64,000 nucleotides of DNA from Moraxella osloensis (GTDB lineage Bacteria > Pseudomonadota > Gammaproteobacteria > Pseudomonadales > Moraxellaceae). Of this stretch, positions 55,316 to 64,000 are shown in pieces. The DNA lies in assembly GCF_009867135.1 (NCBI RefSeq), contig NZ_CP047226.1, positions 682,001-746,000 of the forward strand. The letters run 5' to 3'. The notes under the pieces were generated by a model. That model saw nothing but the letters and a program-made list of their open reading frames with translations, did not search any database and was not told the DNA's origin. The stretch's first letter is position 1, and every line of letters begins with the position of its first letter. Position numbers and translations under genes: made by a program.

Positions 55316-56902
55316 ATGCAAAATAATCTCTTATTACCCGCCTTGATATTTATTCCAATCATTGCAGGTTTTCTGTGCTGGTTGGTTGAAAAAGTTGATG
55401 AACGTTTTCCGCGTTGGATTGCGTTTCTTGGCATGCTATTAACGTTTTTGATTACGGTAGCTATTTGGCAAAACGGTAACTTTATTGGTTCAGCACAAAC
55501 CATTGCGCAAGTGACTGCTAAACCGACTTGGTTGGCAGAGTTTCAATTACCTTGGATGCCCTCATTGGGGGTCAGTTTCCATCTAGCCATTGACGGGTTA
55601 TCGCTGTTGATGGTGAGCCTAACAGCCTTCTTGGGTATGATGGCGGTGGCGTGTTCATGGGGTGAGATTACTCGCCGTGTGGGCTTCTTCCATCTTAATC
55701 TACTTTGGAGTTTGGGCGGTGTTATTGGTGTTTTCCTAGCAATCGATATGTTCTTGTTCTTCTTCTTTTGGGAGATGATGTTAGTTCCTATCTATTTCTT
55801 GATTGCAGTTTGGGGACACAATGCGATTGGTGGTAAAACCAAAGAATATGCCGCAACCAAATTCTTTATTTATACCCAAGCATCGGGTCTGATTATGTTG
55901 ATTGGTATTTTGATTTTGGTGATGATTCATGCATCAACCACAGGTCAAATAACGTTTAACTATATGGACTTGCTCGGTACAGATCTTGGCAAATGGCAAT
56001 ATCCCATCATGCTGATGTTCTTCATTGGCTTTGCGGTTAAATTACCAATTTTCCCACTGCATGGCTGGTTACCCGATGCGCACGCACAAGCACCGACGGC
56101 AGGCTCGGTGGATTTGGCGGGTATTTTGATTAAAACCGCGGCGTATGGTTTATTGCGATTTGTTCTGCCATTATTCCCAGAAGCCAGTGCTCAGTTTGCA
56201 CCGATTGCGATTACTTTGGGCGGTATTGGTATTTTTTATGGGGCTTGGCTTGCGTTTATGCAGCAAGATATCAAGCGGTTACTGGCTTATACCAGTATTT
56301 CACACATGGGTTTTGTGGTACTTGCGTTGTATGCCGGTACGTTAATTAGTTTCCAAGGCTTGATGATTCAAATGTTGGCACATGGTCTTAGCTCAGCGGC
56401 ATTATTTATCATGAGTGGTCAGCTTTATGAGCGTCTACATACCCGTGATTTGAGCCAAATGGGTGGTATGTGGGGTCAAATGCGTTATTACCCACCGTTA
56501 CTTATGTTCTTTGCCGCGGCATTATTAGGTATTCCAGGTACTGGTAACTTTATTGGTGAGTTCTTAATTCTGTTAGGGTCTTTTGCCTCGCATCCTGTGG
56601 CAGTGGTGTTTGCCACCTTTAGCTTAGTCGTTGCAGGTTTATACGCATTAATTATGATTTATAAAGCATTATTTGGTACGCCAACAGCGACGATTGAAAA
56701 AATGTCACCGATGCGTGATATCAATGCGCGTGAAGCGGCAATCTTGTTGGTGCTTGCGTTTGGCTTAGTATGGTTAGGTCTATATCCACAATCATTCTTA
56801 GATACCTCTGATCACAGTATGCAGTGGATTAGTGAGGCATATCATGTCCAGCAAGTTGTACCTACTTCTCAAGAGCCATTTGCTCATATGGAGGTAAAAT
56901 AG
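55316..56902 (+). CDS. nuoM: NADH-quinone oxidoreductase subunit M
   Basis: The ~528-residue antiporter-like subunit has 14 helices. FFFWEMMLVPIYFLIAVWG, KLPIFPLHGWLPDAHAQAPTAGS and LAYTSISHMGFVVL are its markers. The ATG at 55316 lies 5 bp past nuoL; an earlier in-frame ATG inside nuoL would add 34 residues and is rejected. Confidence 0.96.
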   Translation: MQNNLLLPALIFIPIIAGFLCWLVEKVDERFPRWIAFLGMLLTFLITVAIWQNGNFIGSAQTIAQVTAKPTWLAEFQLPWMPSLGVSFHLAIDGLSLLMVSLTAFLGMMAVACSWGEITRRVGFFHLNLLWSLGGVIGVFLAIDMFLFFFFWEMMLVPIYFLIAVWGHNAIGGKTKEYAATKFFIYTQASGLIMLIGILILVMIHASTTGQITFNYMDLLGTDLGKWQYPIMLMFFIGFAVKLPIFPLHGWLPDAHAQAPTAGSVDLAGILIKTAAYGLLRFVLPLFPEASAQFAPIAITLGGIGIFYGAWLAFMQQDIKRLLAYTSISHMGFVVLALYAGTLISFQGLMIQMLAHGLSSAALFIMSGQLYERLHTRDLSQMGGMWGQMRYYPPLLMFFAAALLGIPGTGNFIGEFLILLGSFASHPVAVVFATFSLVVAGLYALIMIYKALFGTPTATIEKMSPMRDINAREAAILLVLAFGLVWLGLYPQSFLDTSDHSMQWISEAYHVQQVVPTSQEPFAHMEVK

Positions 56903-58423
56903 ATGAATCCTATTATTCCATTTGCTAGCAATGTGCTCATGCCATTGTTTCCAATGATTTTAATTTCCATTACCACGGTGGTGGTGATGATTGCCATCGC
57001 CATGAAGCGTTCAAATTTTGTGGCAGGCACCCTTAGTGTCATTGGTCTTAATGCTGCCTTGGTTGTTGTGCTAATACAGTTATTGGGTGGCAATCCTGAT
57101 AGCATGTTGCATGGTCTGTATCAATTGTTTACGCCATCGCAAGGCTTGATCGCCCCCTTATTTGTGGTGGATAGCTTTGCCCAGTTCAATATGGTGATTA
57201 TTTTAATCAGCTCATTGGCGTGTTTTACCTTGGCGTATGGTTATATTGAGGGCTATGGCGACAATAAAGAAGAATTGTATTTGCTAATGCTTATCTCAAC
57301 ATTGGGCGCGCTGTTTATGGTATGCGCTGATAACTTAGCCTCTTTCTTTGTCAGCTTAGAGTTATTATCGGTACCGCTATATGGTATGTTGGCTTATACC
57401 TATGCGCGTGGTAAATCGTTAGAAGCGGGTTTCAAATACCTCATTTTATCGGCGACAGCCTCTGCTACCATGTTAATGGGTATGGCATTAATTTACTCAA
57501 ACACAGGGACTTTATCCTTCCGTCAAATTGGTATGGCAATCGTGCCCATGTTTCAAAATGGTATGATTATGCCTATTTTGGTGGTGGGTACGGCATTAAT
57601 GCTATTTGGTATCGCCTTTAAGCTCTCAGCGGTACCATTTCATACTTGGACGCCAGACGTTTACCAAGGTGCGCCTGCGCCTGTGGCGACTTTCTTAGGC
57701 AGTGTATCCAAAGTAGCTATGATGGCGTTAGGGTTACGTTTTTTACTGTCTACAGCAACCTTAGCATTGCCAGCAATCAATACCTTGATTGTGGTGATTG
57801 CCAGCTTATCGATGATTATCGGTAACGTACTGGCACTTCGTCAACAAAATATAAAACGTCTGTTAGCTTATTCCTCTATTGCGCATATCGGGTATGTGTT
57901 AGCCATCATCAGCGCCGTAAAAGTTGAATCGGCGGGTTTTGTCAGCCTTTACATGGCAGTGTACGCGTTTACCACCATTGGTGCGTTTGGTGTCGTAACT
58001 ATTATGTCAAGCCCGTATAAACGTCAAGGCGAGGCGGAATTGCTTGATAACTTCCAAGGCATTTTTTGGCAACGTCCTGTACTGACCGCTGTATTGACCG
58101 TGATGCTGTTGTCACTGGCAGGTATTCCATTGACCGCAGGCTTTATCAGCAAATTTTTTGCAATTTTTGCTACGGTTTCAGCGCAAAGTTGGTGGCTCGC
58201 TGCCATGATTATCGTGGGTAGTGCGATTAGCTTGTATTACTATTTAAATCTTATGGTCACCTTGTTTAGACGCCCCCAAACCGTGCAACCGCACGATGCA
58301 GTCAATCATTGGGGTGTTCAAGCAGGCGGCATCATGGTATTGTTGGTGACGTTAGCGGTATTGTACTTCGGTATTTTCCCCGAAACGTTATCAAAAATTA
58401 TCACCCTAGTTCGTCTGTATTAA
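56903..58423 (+). CDS. nuoN: NADH-quinone oxidoreductase subunit N
   Basis: The 506-residue third antiporter-like subunit shows SLELLSVPLYGMLAYTY, FKLSAVPFHTWTPDVYQGAPAPV and LLAYSSIAHIGYVLA. Its start directly follows the nuoM stop. It ends the operon; a strong terminator follows within 60 bp. Confidence 0.97.
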   Translation: MNPIIPFASNVLMPLFPMILISITTVVVMIAIAMKRSNFVAGTLSVIGLNAALVVVLIQLLGGNPDSMLHGLYQLFTPSQGLIAPLFVVDSFAQFNMVIILISSLACFTLAYGYIEGYGDNKEELYLLMLISTLGALFMVCADNLASFFVSLELLSVPLYGMLAYTYARGKSLEAGFKYLILSATASATMLMGMALIYSNTGTLSFRQIGMAIVPMFQNGMIMPILVVGTALMLFGIAFKLSAVPFHTWTPDVYQGAPAPVATFLGSVSKVAMMALGLRFLLSTATLALPAINTLIVVIASLSMIIGNVLALRQQNIKRLLAYSSIAHIGYVLAIISAVKVESAGFVSLYMAVYAFTTIGAFGVVTIMSSPYKRQGEAELLDNFQGIFWQRPVLTAVLTVMLLSLAGIPLTAGFISKFFAIFATVSAQSWWLAAMIIVGSAISLYYYLNLMVTLFRRPQTVQPHDAVNHWGVQAGGIMVLLVTLAVLYFGIFPETLSKIITLVRLY

Positions 58424-58445
58424 TCCAATTTTAAGACTGCGACAT

Positions 58446-58483
58446 AAAAAAGCGTATCTTAGCTCATTAAGGTACGCTTTTTT
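58446..58483 (+). terminator. Terminator of the nuo operon
   Basis: AAAAGCGTATCTTA pairs with TAAGGTACGCTTTT (one G-T pair), with A- and T-runs on both sides. Confidence 0.93.
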
Positions 58484-58518
58484 GTTTATAATGATGCAAA
58501 AAAAATGGTCAAGATAAC

Positions 58519-59358
58519 ATGTCAGATGATAAAAGTATTCGCGTTAAAGTGATTGAAGTGACCCGTTGGGCACCGACTCTGCTAAGTTTCAAAGTCACGC
58601 GCCCCGATGGCTTTAAATTTACCGCAGGGCAATTTGTTAGGCTCGGTATCCATGGTAAAGATTTGCAATATTTTGCACAAAACCATGAGACCAAGTTAAT
58701 AATTTCTGAGACGCAAGGTCAGCCCATTGACCTTGATGGCTATGTGTTTCGCGCGTATTCTGTCGCATCTTCGCCCTATGATGAATTCATTGAATTTTTT
58801 TCGGTGGTCATTCCTGAGGGGGAATTTACCAGTAAGGTTAATCATATCCAAGTGGGCGATAGTTTATTGCTTAATACCACGCCATTTGGTTATTTGACCT
58901 TAGCCCGCTACCAGTTGCCCCTGCCCAATGATTTGTGGTTGCTGGCAACAGGCACGGGTTTAGCACCATTTTTATCGATTTTAAAGACCATTGATGTATG
59001 GCAGCAATATCAGCGCATTATTTTGGTGTACAGCGCACGCACCTCGCAAGAGCTTGCTTATCAAGCGGAGATTGGGTCGATTAAGTCAATCTATGGTGAC
59101 AATGGGGCAGCGTTTGTATTTTTGCCCATTGTCACGCGAGAAGCGGATTATGCGGGAGAAAAAGCGCGTATTCCTAACTTGATAGTGTCGGGCAAATTAA
59201 CCGAGTTGGTAGGGCAAAAACTGGATAAAGAGCGCAGTCACGTGATGCTGTGTGGTAACCCACAAATGGTCGAAGATACCAAAGAAGCCTTAAAATCGAT
59301 TGGATTGACTATGAATCGCCGCGGCGAAGGCAATATCGCCGTTGAAAACTATTGGTAA
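58519..59358 (+). CDS. fpr: Ferredoxin--NADP+ reductase
   Basis: The 279-residue flavoprotein has the FAD motif RAYSVASSPYDEFIEFF, the NADPH-binding LLATGTGLAPFLSIL, HVMLCGNPQMVEDT and the C-terminus GEGNIAVENYW, whose end matches subclass I bacterial reductases that stack a final aromatic on FAD. It passes electrons between NADPH and ferredoxin or flavodoxin and helps in oxidative stress. It is separated from nuoN by a terminator, so it has its own promoter. A tandem repeat begins at its stop codon. Confidence 0.93.
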   Translation: MSDDKSIRVKVIEVTRWAPTLLSFKVTRPDGFKFTAGQFVRLGIHGKDLQYFAQNHETKLIISETQGQPIDLDGYVFRAYSVASSPYDEFIEFFSVVIPEGEFTSKVNHIQVGDSLLLNTTPFGYLTLARYQLPLPNDLWLLATGTGLAPFLSILKTIDVWQQYQRIILVYSARTSQELAYQAEIGSIKSIYGDNGAAFVFLPIVTREADYAGEKARIPNLIVSGKLTELVGQKLDKERSHVMLCGNPQMVEDTKEALKSIGLTMNRRGEGNIAVENYW

Positions 59359-59416
59359 GCACCTCGTTAATTGGCAAAGCACAATCGGTAAAAAAATTGG
59401 TAAACAAAAGCGGTAA
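59351..59416. repeat. Imperfect tandem repeat (~19-25 bp) containing the fpr stop
   Basis: ATTGGTAAGCACCTCGTTA (59351-59369), ATTGGCAAAGCACAATCGG (59370-59388) and ATTGGTAAACAAAAGCGG (from 59396) are diverged copies. The fpr stop TAA (59356-59358) lies in the first. Confidence 0.65.
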
Positions 59417-59445
59417 GGGATGAGGTTTGATACTCATGAAAAACA

Positions 59446-60162
59446 CTAAGCCGCTTTTGTTGCGTTAGTGGTTACTGCAGGATTATCCGCTTCGGTAATT
59501 AATTGGTCACTACTACCGATATTGAGAATTTCACCAACGTTGGCATTGGCTCTCAGCAGTAGTTGCTGTTCAGCAAGATAGCCATGATTCACCTGCACTT
59601 TGCGCAGCGTTGCCATGATTTTCTCGTTTTTCTTCAGCCAGCGACCAATATCGAGATACAAGATATCATCTTTTTGGTGCACTAAATTGATTTTCTCCAA
59701 AATCATGCCGAGCGGGTCTTTCTTTAACACCCGTTTAAAAAACCAAAGCGCCGCATGAATCGCTTTTGATTTAACATAGGAATCTGAATACAAGGCAATG
59801 ACATCGGTGTCAGTCAATTGCTGAAATACTAAGCGCTGGCGATAACGGTCAAATTGGGCATGTACCACACCTAAGTTGACAGCAAGGTCAGCGTAGATGC
59901 CACTATAGTTAACCGTTGCATACAGTCGAAGCCAGCCTTCATGAATCTCTAGATGCATACTCAATATCGCTTTGACTTTTTCAACCACAAATTTTTGAAT
60001 GGCATCGTTCAGCTGTTTTTCGGTGGCGGGCACGATAAACTCTTGACCGGCAAAATCTTCGATTTTCTCATACCACGTTTGCGATTTTTGCATCAGTTCA
60101 CGTGCGATTTCTTCAGAATGGGTGGCAAAAAATTTATCCAGTTGCGTTTTGCTTGTTATCAC
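59446..60162 (-). CDS. Conserved-looking protein of unknown function
   Basis: I do not recognise a family for this 238-residue protein. It is soluble and alpha/beta in character, with HSEEIARELMQKSQTWYEKI at the N-terminus, a segment HLEIHEGWLRLYATVNYSGI that looks like strands, VFQQLTDTDVIALYSD, and a basic helix FFKRVLKKDPLG. There is no signal peptide or long hydrophobic helix. A short T/A-rich tail ends it. It starts with GTG preceded by GAGAAAC. It is convergent with fpr and alone. Codon use and composition resemble the neighbours, so it looks native. Confidence 0.65.
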   Translation of the reverse strand: MITSKTQLDKFFATHSEEIARELMQKSQTWYEKIEDFAGQEFIVPATEKQLNDAIQKFVVEKVKAILSMHLEIHEGWLRLYATVNYSGIYADLAVNLGVVHAQFDRYRQRLVFQQLTDTDVIALYSDSYVKSKAIHAALWFFKRVLKKDPLGMILEKINLVHQKDDILYLDIGRWLKKNEKIMATLRKVQVNHGYLAEQQLLLRANANVGEILNIGSSDQLITEADNPAVTTNATKAA

Positions 60163-60495
60163 TATCGTTTCTCAGTTTTTTTATATTTGTATTGAAAGCT
60201 ATTATTGTAGTCAGTTTTTGGGCATTGTAAAGTTGCTAATCATAAAGCCACTAATAATAAAGTTGCTGAACCGTCTACAAAAAATCTTGTACCATTAACT
60301 GCTAAACATTGATTGCTACTTGTTAATTGCTAACCACTCATTGCTGATGGCGTATGAATTTAGCTTCAGCCAATGTTTGATTTAATCTATAATATCTGCG
60401 CGTTATAATACATGAGTGATTTGTATTTTTTTAGCAAGGTTGTAGTGCTAGTTTCCTAGTGATAGTGTCCTAATCGTTCAAAGGGTTATAGTTTA
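60163..60495. other. Divergent intergenic region
   Basis: About 330 bp between the unknown gene and the TonB-like gene. It begins with a three-copy 15-bp repeat (60228-60272), and further GATTGCTA/TTAATTGCTAA-like echoes follow to ~60350. No gene seen. Confidence 0.45.
60228..60272. repeat. 15-bp tandem repeat, three copies
   Basis: TAAAGTTGCTAATCA (60228-60242), TAAAGCCACTAATAA (60243-60257), TAAAGTTGCTGAACC (60258-60272). Confidence 0.8.
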
Positions 60496-61407
60496 GTGTA
60501 TAGCAAAGACAGTCACCGTGATGTTTTTCAAAAGTTAATGCCACATACTGCGGCTTACAAAGACAGCGTCATGCTATTTGCAACGATTACGGCGGTGGCA
60601 ATTCATGCGGCTGTTATTTTTGGCATTCAATTTGAAGATAAAAGCTCACCCACGGCAGCGGTGCAAGAAGTCACCACGGTGTTGACCGAAAATCTGCAAA
60701 AGAATGAAAAAGCCGATTTTATTGCCAATGCCGGCCAGCAAGGTGGCGGTGAGTCCAACGAAAAGCTACGGCTTGAAAACAATACCATCAGTCCCTTAGA
60801 AGATGAAGCCATCAATGAAACCGATGATATCGTGAGTCAAGAACGCCAAACGCGTCAACAAGCGTTTCAAGAAAGTTATCTACGCACCACGTTAAGCTTT
60901 GAAAAAATCCGCAGAGAAAATAATAATAAAAAACAAGACGATAGCGAAAATCTAGCCGCGCAAGAACAGCGGGTACAGGCACAAATTGCCACCCTTGAAA
61001 CCAAAATCAGCAGTAACCGCCAATTACTAGCCAAAAAATCTGCGGTCAAAACTATCAACAGTAACTCCACCACCACGGGTGAAGCCGCGCGCTATATCGA
61101 GAATTTTCGACAACAAGCCTATCATATTGGCAACCAGCATTATCCCCAAGAAGCCCGCGCCAAAGGCATCAAAGGCGATGTCATGCTGATGGTGATTATC
61201 GAGCCTAACGGGCAAGTCAAATCTATCAAAGTGTTACAGTCATCAGGTGCTAATATCTTGGATGAAGCAGCAAAAAATTCGGTGCGTAAAGCCGCGCCAT
61301 TTGGTAAATTCTCAAAGGAAATGCAAGATTATTTGGAGCTGCGCATTATCCGTACCTGGCGATTTGGTGATACCTTAACCGTCGATGACCAAAACCCCGC
61401 AATTTAA
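60496..61407 (+). CDS. TonB-like energy transducer
   Basis: The 303-residue protein has one N-terminal transmembrane helix (MLFATITAVAIHAAVIFGIQF), a long polar, Q/E/N-rich and probably coiled-coil periplasmic region (about 60-190) instead of the usual proline-rich spacer, and a TonB C-terminal domain (YPQEARAKGIKGDVMLMVII, QVKSIKVLQSSGANILDEAA). It starts with GTG, with AAAGGG upstream. No exbB/exbD is adjacent. The unusual spacer suggests either energy transfer to a specific receptor or a structural role, as for some TonB3-type proteins linked to type IV pili. Confidence 0.85.
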   Translation: MYSKDSHRDVFQKLMPHTAAYKDSVMLFATITAVAIHAAVIFGIQFEDKSSPTAAVQEVTTVLTENLQKNEKADFIANAGQQGGGESNEKLRLENNTISPLEDEAINETDDIVSQERQTRQQAFQESYLRTTLSFEKIRRENNNKKQDDSENLAAQEQRVQAQIATLETKISSNRQLLAKKSAVKTINSNSTTTGEAARYIENFRQQAYHIGNQHYPQEARAKGIKGDVMLMVIIEPNGQVKSIKVLQSSGANILDEAAKNSVRKAAPFGKFSKEMQDYLELRIIRTWRFGDTLTVDDQNPAI

Positions 61408-61437
61408 CTTTTCACTAACTATGCTAAAGGCTGTCCT

Positions 61438-62142
61438 ATGTCAACCGTACTACACAAAGAATTGGCGCTATTTGACCTCGATAACACCCTCATTGATACC
61501 GATAGTGACTATATGTGGGGCGAGTTTTTGGTCAAACATCATTTGGTAGAAGAAGCGCTGTATCGGGCTAAAAATCGGGAGTTTTATGAGCACTATATCG
61601 CAGGGACGCTCGATGCGGTCGTCTATAACGAGTTTGTGGCAGGCTTTTTAAAACAGCATACCTTAGCGCAGTTGCACCAGTGGCGTGAGCAATATTTACA
61701 AGAAGAAATCGCGCCAAAAGTGCGTCCAAAAGCGGTTAACGCTATCCAATCACATTTACAAGCAGGGCACGATGTAGTAGTGATTTCCGCCACCAATGCC
61801 TTTGTGGTTAAAGCAATTGCTAACAAATTATTTTTGGTAGCGGAAGATAATATTTTAGCTACTGAGCTTGAAGTCACCGAGCAGGGATACACGGGTAAAG
61901 TCGCAGGACAGCCAAACTTTAAAGAAGGCAAAATCATTCATTTAAAAAATTGGATTGCTCAAAAAAATGCGCAAGGCATAACATACACCAAAACTTATGC
62001 CTATTCGGATTCAAAAAATGATTTGCCGCTATTAGAATGGGCAGATGTGGCGATTGCGGTATGCCCCGATGATACTCTACACGCGCATGCCTTAGCGCAT
62101 CATTGGGCAGTGGAAGATTGGTCGATAAAAGCACAGGTGTAG
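61438..62142 (+). CDS. HAD-IB (SerB-like) phosphatase
   Basis: The 234-residue protein has motif I FDLDNTLIDTDSDYMWGEFLV (D13, D15), motif II VISATNAFV, a lysine in FKEGK and motif IV YSDSKNDLPLLEWAD. The pattern matches subfamily IB, which includes phosphoserine phosphatase and histidinol-phosphatase-like enzymes. Several members from this group act as histidinol or phosphoserine phosphatases, so the substrate remains open. It lies 30 bp after the TonB-like gene and may share its transcript. Confidence 0.88.
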   Translation: MSTVLHKELALFDLDNTLIDTDSDYMWGEFLVKHHLVEEALYRAKNREFYEHYIAGTLDAVVYNEFVAGFLKQHTLAQLHQWREQYLQEEIAPKVRPKAVNAIQSHLQAGHDVVVISATNAFVVKAIANKLFLVAEDNILATELEVTEQGYTGKVAGQPNFKEGKIIHLKNWIAQKNAQGITYTKTYAYSDSKNDLPLLEWADVAIAVCPDDTLHAHALAHHWAVEDWSIKAQV

Positions 62143-62143
62143 T

Positions 62144-62182
62144 GGGCAACAGCCAAGATGAATGGCGACAGCTAAGATGAAT
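62144..62182. repeat. 19-20-bp tandem duplication
   Basis: GGGCAACAGCCAAGATGAAT (62144-62163) is followed by GGCGACAGCTAAGATGAAT (62164-62182). It starts one base after the stop codon of the HAD gene. Confidence 0.8.
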
Positions 62183-62243
62183 CCAGTAACAGATTCAGGT
62201 ATAATGGCGCATTTTTCATAGTAACACGTTAAGGTAACCTCAC

Positions 62244-63339
62244 ATGGAAATCAACCCGTATTTAGAGCATATCAAAGACTTAACTGACCGTGGCAACCAG
62301 CTTCGGGGGTATCTTTGACATCGAAGCCAAGCAAGAGCGTTTGGAAGAAGTCAATTTAGAGCTTGAAAACCCAGAATTGTGGAACGACCCAGAGCGTGCC
62401 ACCAAAATCAGTAAAGAAAAATCGCAGCTTGATAATGTCATTGGCGTGATTACCGCCTTAGATGACAAGTTAGAAGACGCCAAAGCCATGATTGACTTAG
62501 CGGTGGAAGCCGATGATGCGACCCTATTGGCAGACGTACAAGCGGAACTCGATGAGGCCGAAGCCAAAGTCGCAGATTTAGAGTTTAAACGTATGTTTAG
62601 CGGTGAGATGGATGGCAACAATTGCTATGTTGATATCCAGTCAGGCTCAGGCGGTACTGAAGCACAGGACTGGGCAGAGATGTTGCTGCGGATGTATTTG
62701 CGCTGGTGTGAATCACATGGCTTTAAAGCCGAAATCATGGAACTATCAGCAGGTGGGGTCGCAGGGATTAAAAGCGCATCGATTCATGTCAAAGGTGACT
62801 ATGCGTTTGGTTGGTTACGTACCGAAATCGGCGTGCATCGTTTGGTGAGAAAATCACCGTTTGATAGCAACAACGGTCGCCACACGTCGTTTGCGGCAGT
62901 GTTTGTATCGCCTGAGATTGATGATAATATCGAGATTGATATCAACCCTGCCGATTTACGCATTGATACTTATCGCTCAAGCGGTGCCGGCGGTCAGCAC
63001 GTTAATACCACCGACTCTGCGGTGCGTATCACCCACCAACCGACAGGGATTGTGGTTGCTTGTCAAAATGAACGTAGCCAACATGCCAACAAAGACACGG
63101 CAATGAAAATGCTACGCGCCAAACTGTACGAGCGTGAAATGATGCAGCGCATGGAAAAGCAACAAGCGCTAGAAGATACCAAATCGGATATCGGTTGGGG
63201 TAGTCAAATTCGCTCGTATGTGCTCGATGACTCGCGGATTAAGGACTTGCGAACAGGGGTGGAAACTTCCAATACCCAAGCGGTGCTAGATGGCGACTTG
63301 GATAAATTTATCGAAGCGAGTTTAAAAGCAGGGCTTTGA
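62244..63339 (+). CDS. prfB: Peptide chain release factor 2 (programmed +1 frameshift)
   Basis: Codons 1-24 run from ATG 62244 to CTT (62313-62315), followed by an in-frame TGA (62316-62318). After a +1 shift, reading continues from GAC at 62317 to the stop at 63337-63339. The full protein has ~364 residues. It contains the stop-recognition tripeptide SPF ([14 protein letters not shown]) and the GGQ motif ([18 protein letters not shown]) that triggers peptidyl-tRNA hydrolysis. RF2 reads UGA and UAA and controls its own level through the internal UGA. AAGGTAACC precedes the ATG. A naive reading would split the gene or start it at an internal codon. Confidence 0.96.
62303..62319 (+). promoter_or_regulatory. 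prfB recoding site
   Basis: TCGGGGGTATCTTTGAC carries an internal Shine-Dalgarno-like GGGGG, spacer and slippery CTT TGA C, the canonical RF2 frameshift signal. Low RF2 slows decoding of UGA and favours the shift. Confidence 0.95.
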
Positions 63340-63444
63340 TTTAACTACGTTGCCTACAATAACCCATTGCTAATTTATCCGCACTTGCTAAAATTAGAGG
63401 GTCAATTTTTTAGTTGACGCGCTTTTTTTTCATAAGGATTTGAT

Positions 63445-63981
63445 ATGCTGTACCAATGGCAAGACAAAAAACCCACTTATCAGGCACCCTTCACAGGCTG
63501 GGTCGCAGACTCGGCTGAAATCATCGGCGATGTACATTTAGCTGATAACGTCAGTGTGTGGTTTGGTGCGGTGATACGCGCCGATAATGCACCGATTTAT
63601 TTGGGCAAAAATAGTAATGTGCAAGAAAACAGTGTGATACACACTGATGAAGGTATTGCTGTCACCATTGGCGAAGGCGTGACGATTGGGCATTTGGCGA
63701 TGCTACACGGCTGCACTGTTGGTGATAATAGCTTGATTGGTATCGGTGCGATTGTGCTCAATAATGCCCAAATCGGCAAAAATTGCATCATCGGTGCCAA
63801 TGCGCTTGTCACCGAAAATATGCAAATCCCAGATAATTCCATCGTGATGGGAAGCCCTGCGAAAGTTGTCAAAACCTTGCCGCAGGGGCGCGAAGTGATG
63901 CTTCAACTATCCGCATTACATTATGTTGAAAAAGCCCATGCTTTTAAAACGGGACTTACACCCATAGCGATTGAGTATTAA
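63445..63981 (+). CDS. Gamma-carbonic-anhydrase-like protein (YrdA/PaaY family)
   Basis: The 178-residue left-handed beta-helix is made of hexapeptide repeats (for example VSVWFGAVIRADNAPI, IGIGAIVLNNAQIGKNC, IIGANALVT). The metal-binding histidines are visible in VIHTDEG, IGHLAMLHGC. It forms trimers with a metal at subunit interfaces. Most YrdA/PaaY proteins have weak or no carbonic anhydrase activity, and some act as thioesterases. AAGGA precedes the ATG. It follows prfB after ~105 bp with a T-run between. Confidence 0.9.
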   Translation: MLYQWQDKKPTYQAPFTGWVADSAEIIGDVHLADNVSVWFGAVIRADNAPIYLGKNSNVQENSVIHTDEGIAVTIGEGVTIGHLAMLHGCTVGDNSLIGIGAIVLNNAQIGKNCIIGANALVTENMQIPDNSIVMGSPAKVVKTLPQGREVMLQLSALHYVEKAHAFKTGLTPIAIEY

Positions 63982-64000
63982 GTTGTTATAAAGTAATTCA

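Noticed and set aside
62290-62318. prfB as a broken gene
   Set aside because: The in-frame TGA is preceded by the canonical internal Shine-Dalgarno and CTT TGA C, so it is programmed recoding, not a mutation.
63401-63431. Terminator after prfB (GTCAA...GTTGAC then T-run)
   Set aside because: The stem is only about five base pairs and the T-run is separated from it, so I did not list it as a feature.

Overview
This is a chromosomal segment of a gammaproteobacterium, most probably a member of the Moraxellaceae (Moraxella/Psychrobacter/Acinetobacter group). The evidence is the fused nuoCD inside a 13-gene nuo operon, the dut-algC-argB, coaD-ferredoxin and ispB/rplU-rpmA arrangements, moderately AT-rich DNA, and the protein sequences. 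It is mostly core genome. I see no insertion sequence, prophage, CRISPR array, tRNA or rRNA gene.

Layout. (1) 1-3397: part of a predicted biosynthetic module of the kind linked to tellurium-resistance (Ter) stress systems: the C-terminal end of a TRSP-domain phosphoribosyltransferase, a HAD phosphatase, a second phosphoribosyltransferase with a PELOTA-like RNA-binding tail, and a CitE-like lyase. (2) 3563-9035: a surface-polysaccharide or small-molecule activation island, with a WavE-like protein, a sugar nucleotidyltransferase, a nucleotidyltransferase-like/APH-kinase fusion, a small HAD and a beta-helix protein. (3) 9186-11755: an Mpo1-like membrane protein, PnuC and NadR (NAD precursor salvage). 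(4) 12205-20476: PspC-domain protein, class I fumarase, rhomboid protease, lipase, Fe-binding-type lipoprotein, CmoM, SmpB, CoaD, ferredoxin and a hotdog thioesterase. (5) RNase P RNA, with a recognisable promoter and terminator. (6) 20985-29882: BLUF photoreceptor, ArgB, AlgC, Dut, outer membrane beta-barrel, Rep helicase and HemB. (7) 30033-40060: hotdog protein, a complete tripartite RND efflux operon with a divergent TetR regulator, an alpha/beta hydrolase and IspB. (8) 40378-42065: L21, L27 and LolA. (9) 42592-58423: the complete nuoA-N operon (complex I). (10) 58519-63981: ferredoxin-NADP reductase, an unknown protein, a TonB-like protein, a HAD-IB phosphatase, RF2 (prfB, with its programmed +1 frameshift) and a gamma-carbonic-anhydrase-like protein.

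Respiration dominates the functional picture: complex I, fumarase, NAD salvage and NADP-linked ferredoxin reductase all act on the NAD(P)H pool. Envelope functions are the second theme: RND pump, LolA, Omp, TonB, polysaccharide island and AlgC.

The least expected signals are four. Short imperfect tandem duplications (about 14-20 bp) recur between genes and at least five times contain the stop codon of the upstream gene. The Ter-type module may make an undescribed nucleoside-like metabolite. The kinase/nucleotidyltransferase/HAD island has no assigned product. A gene 3' end survives as an orphan, with its own terminator, between rep and hemB.
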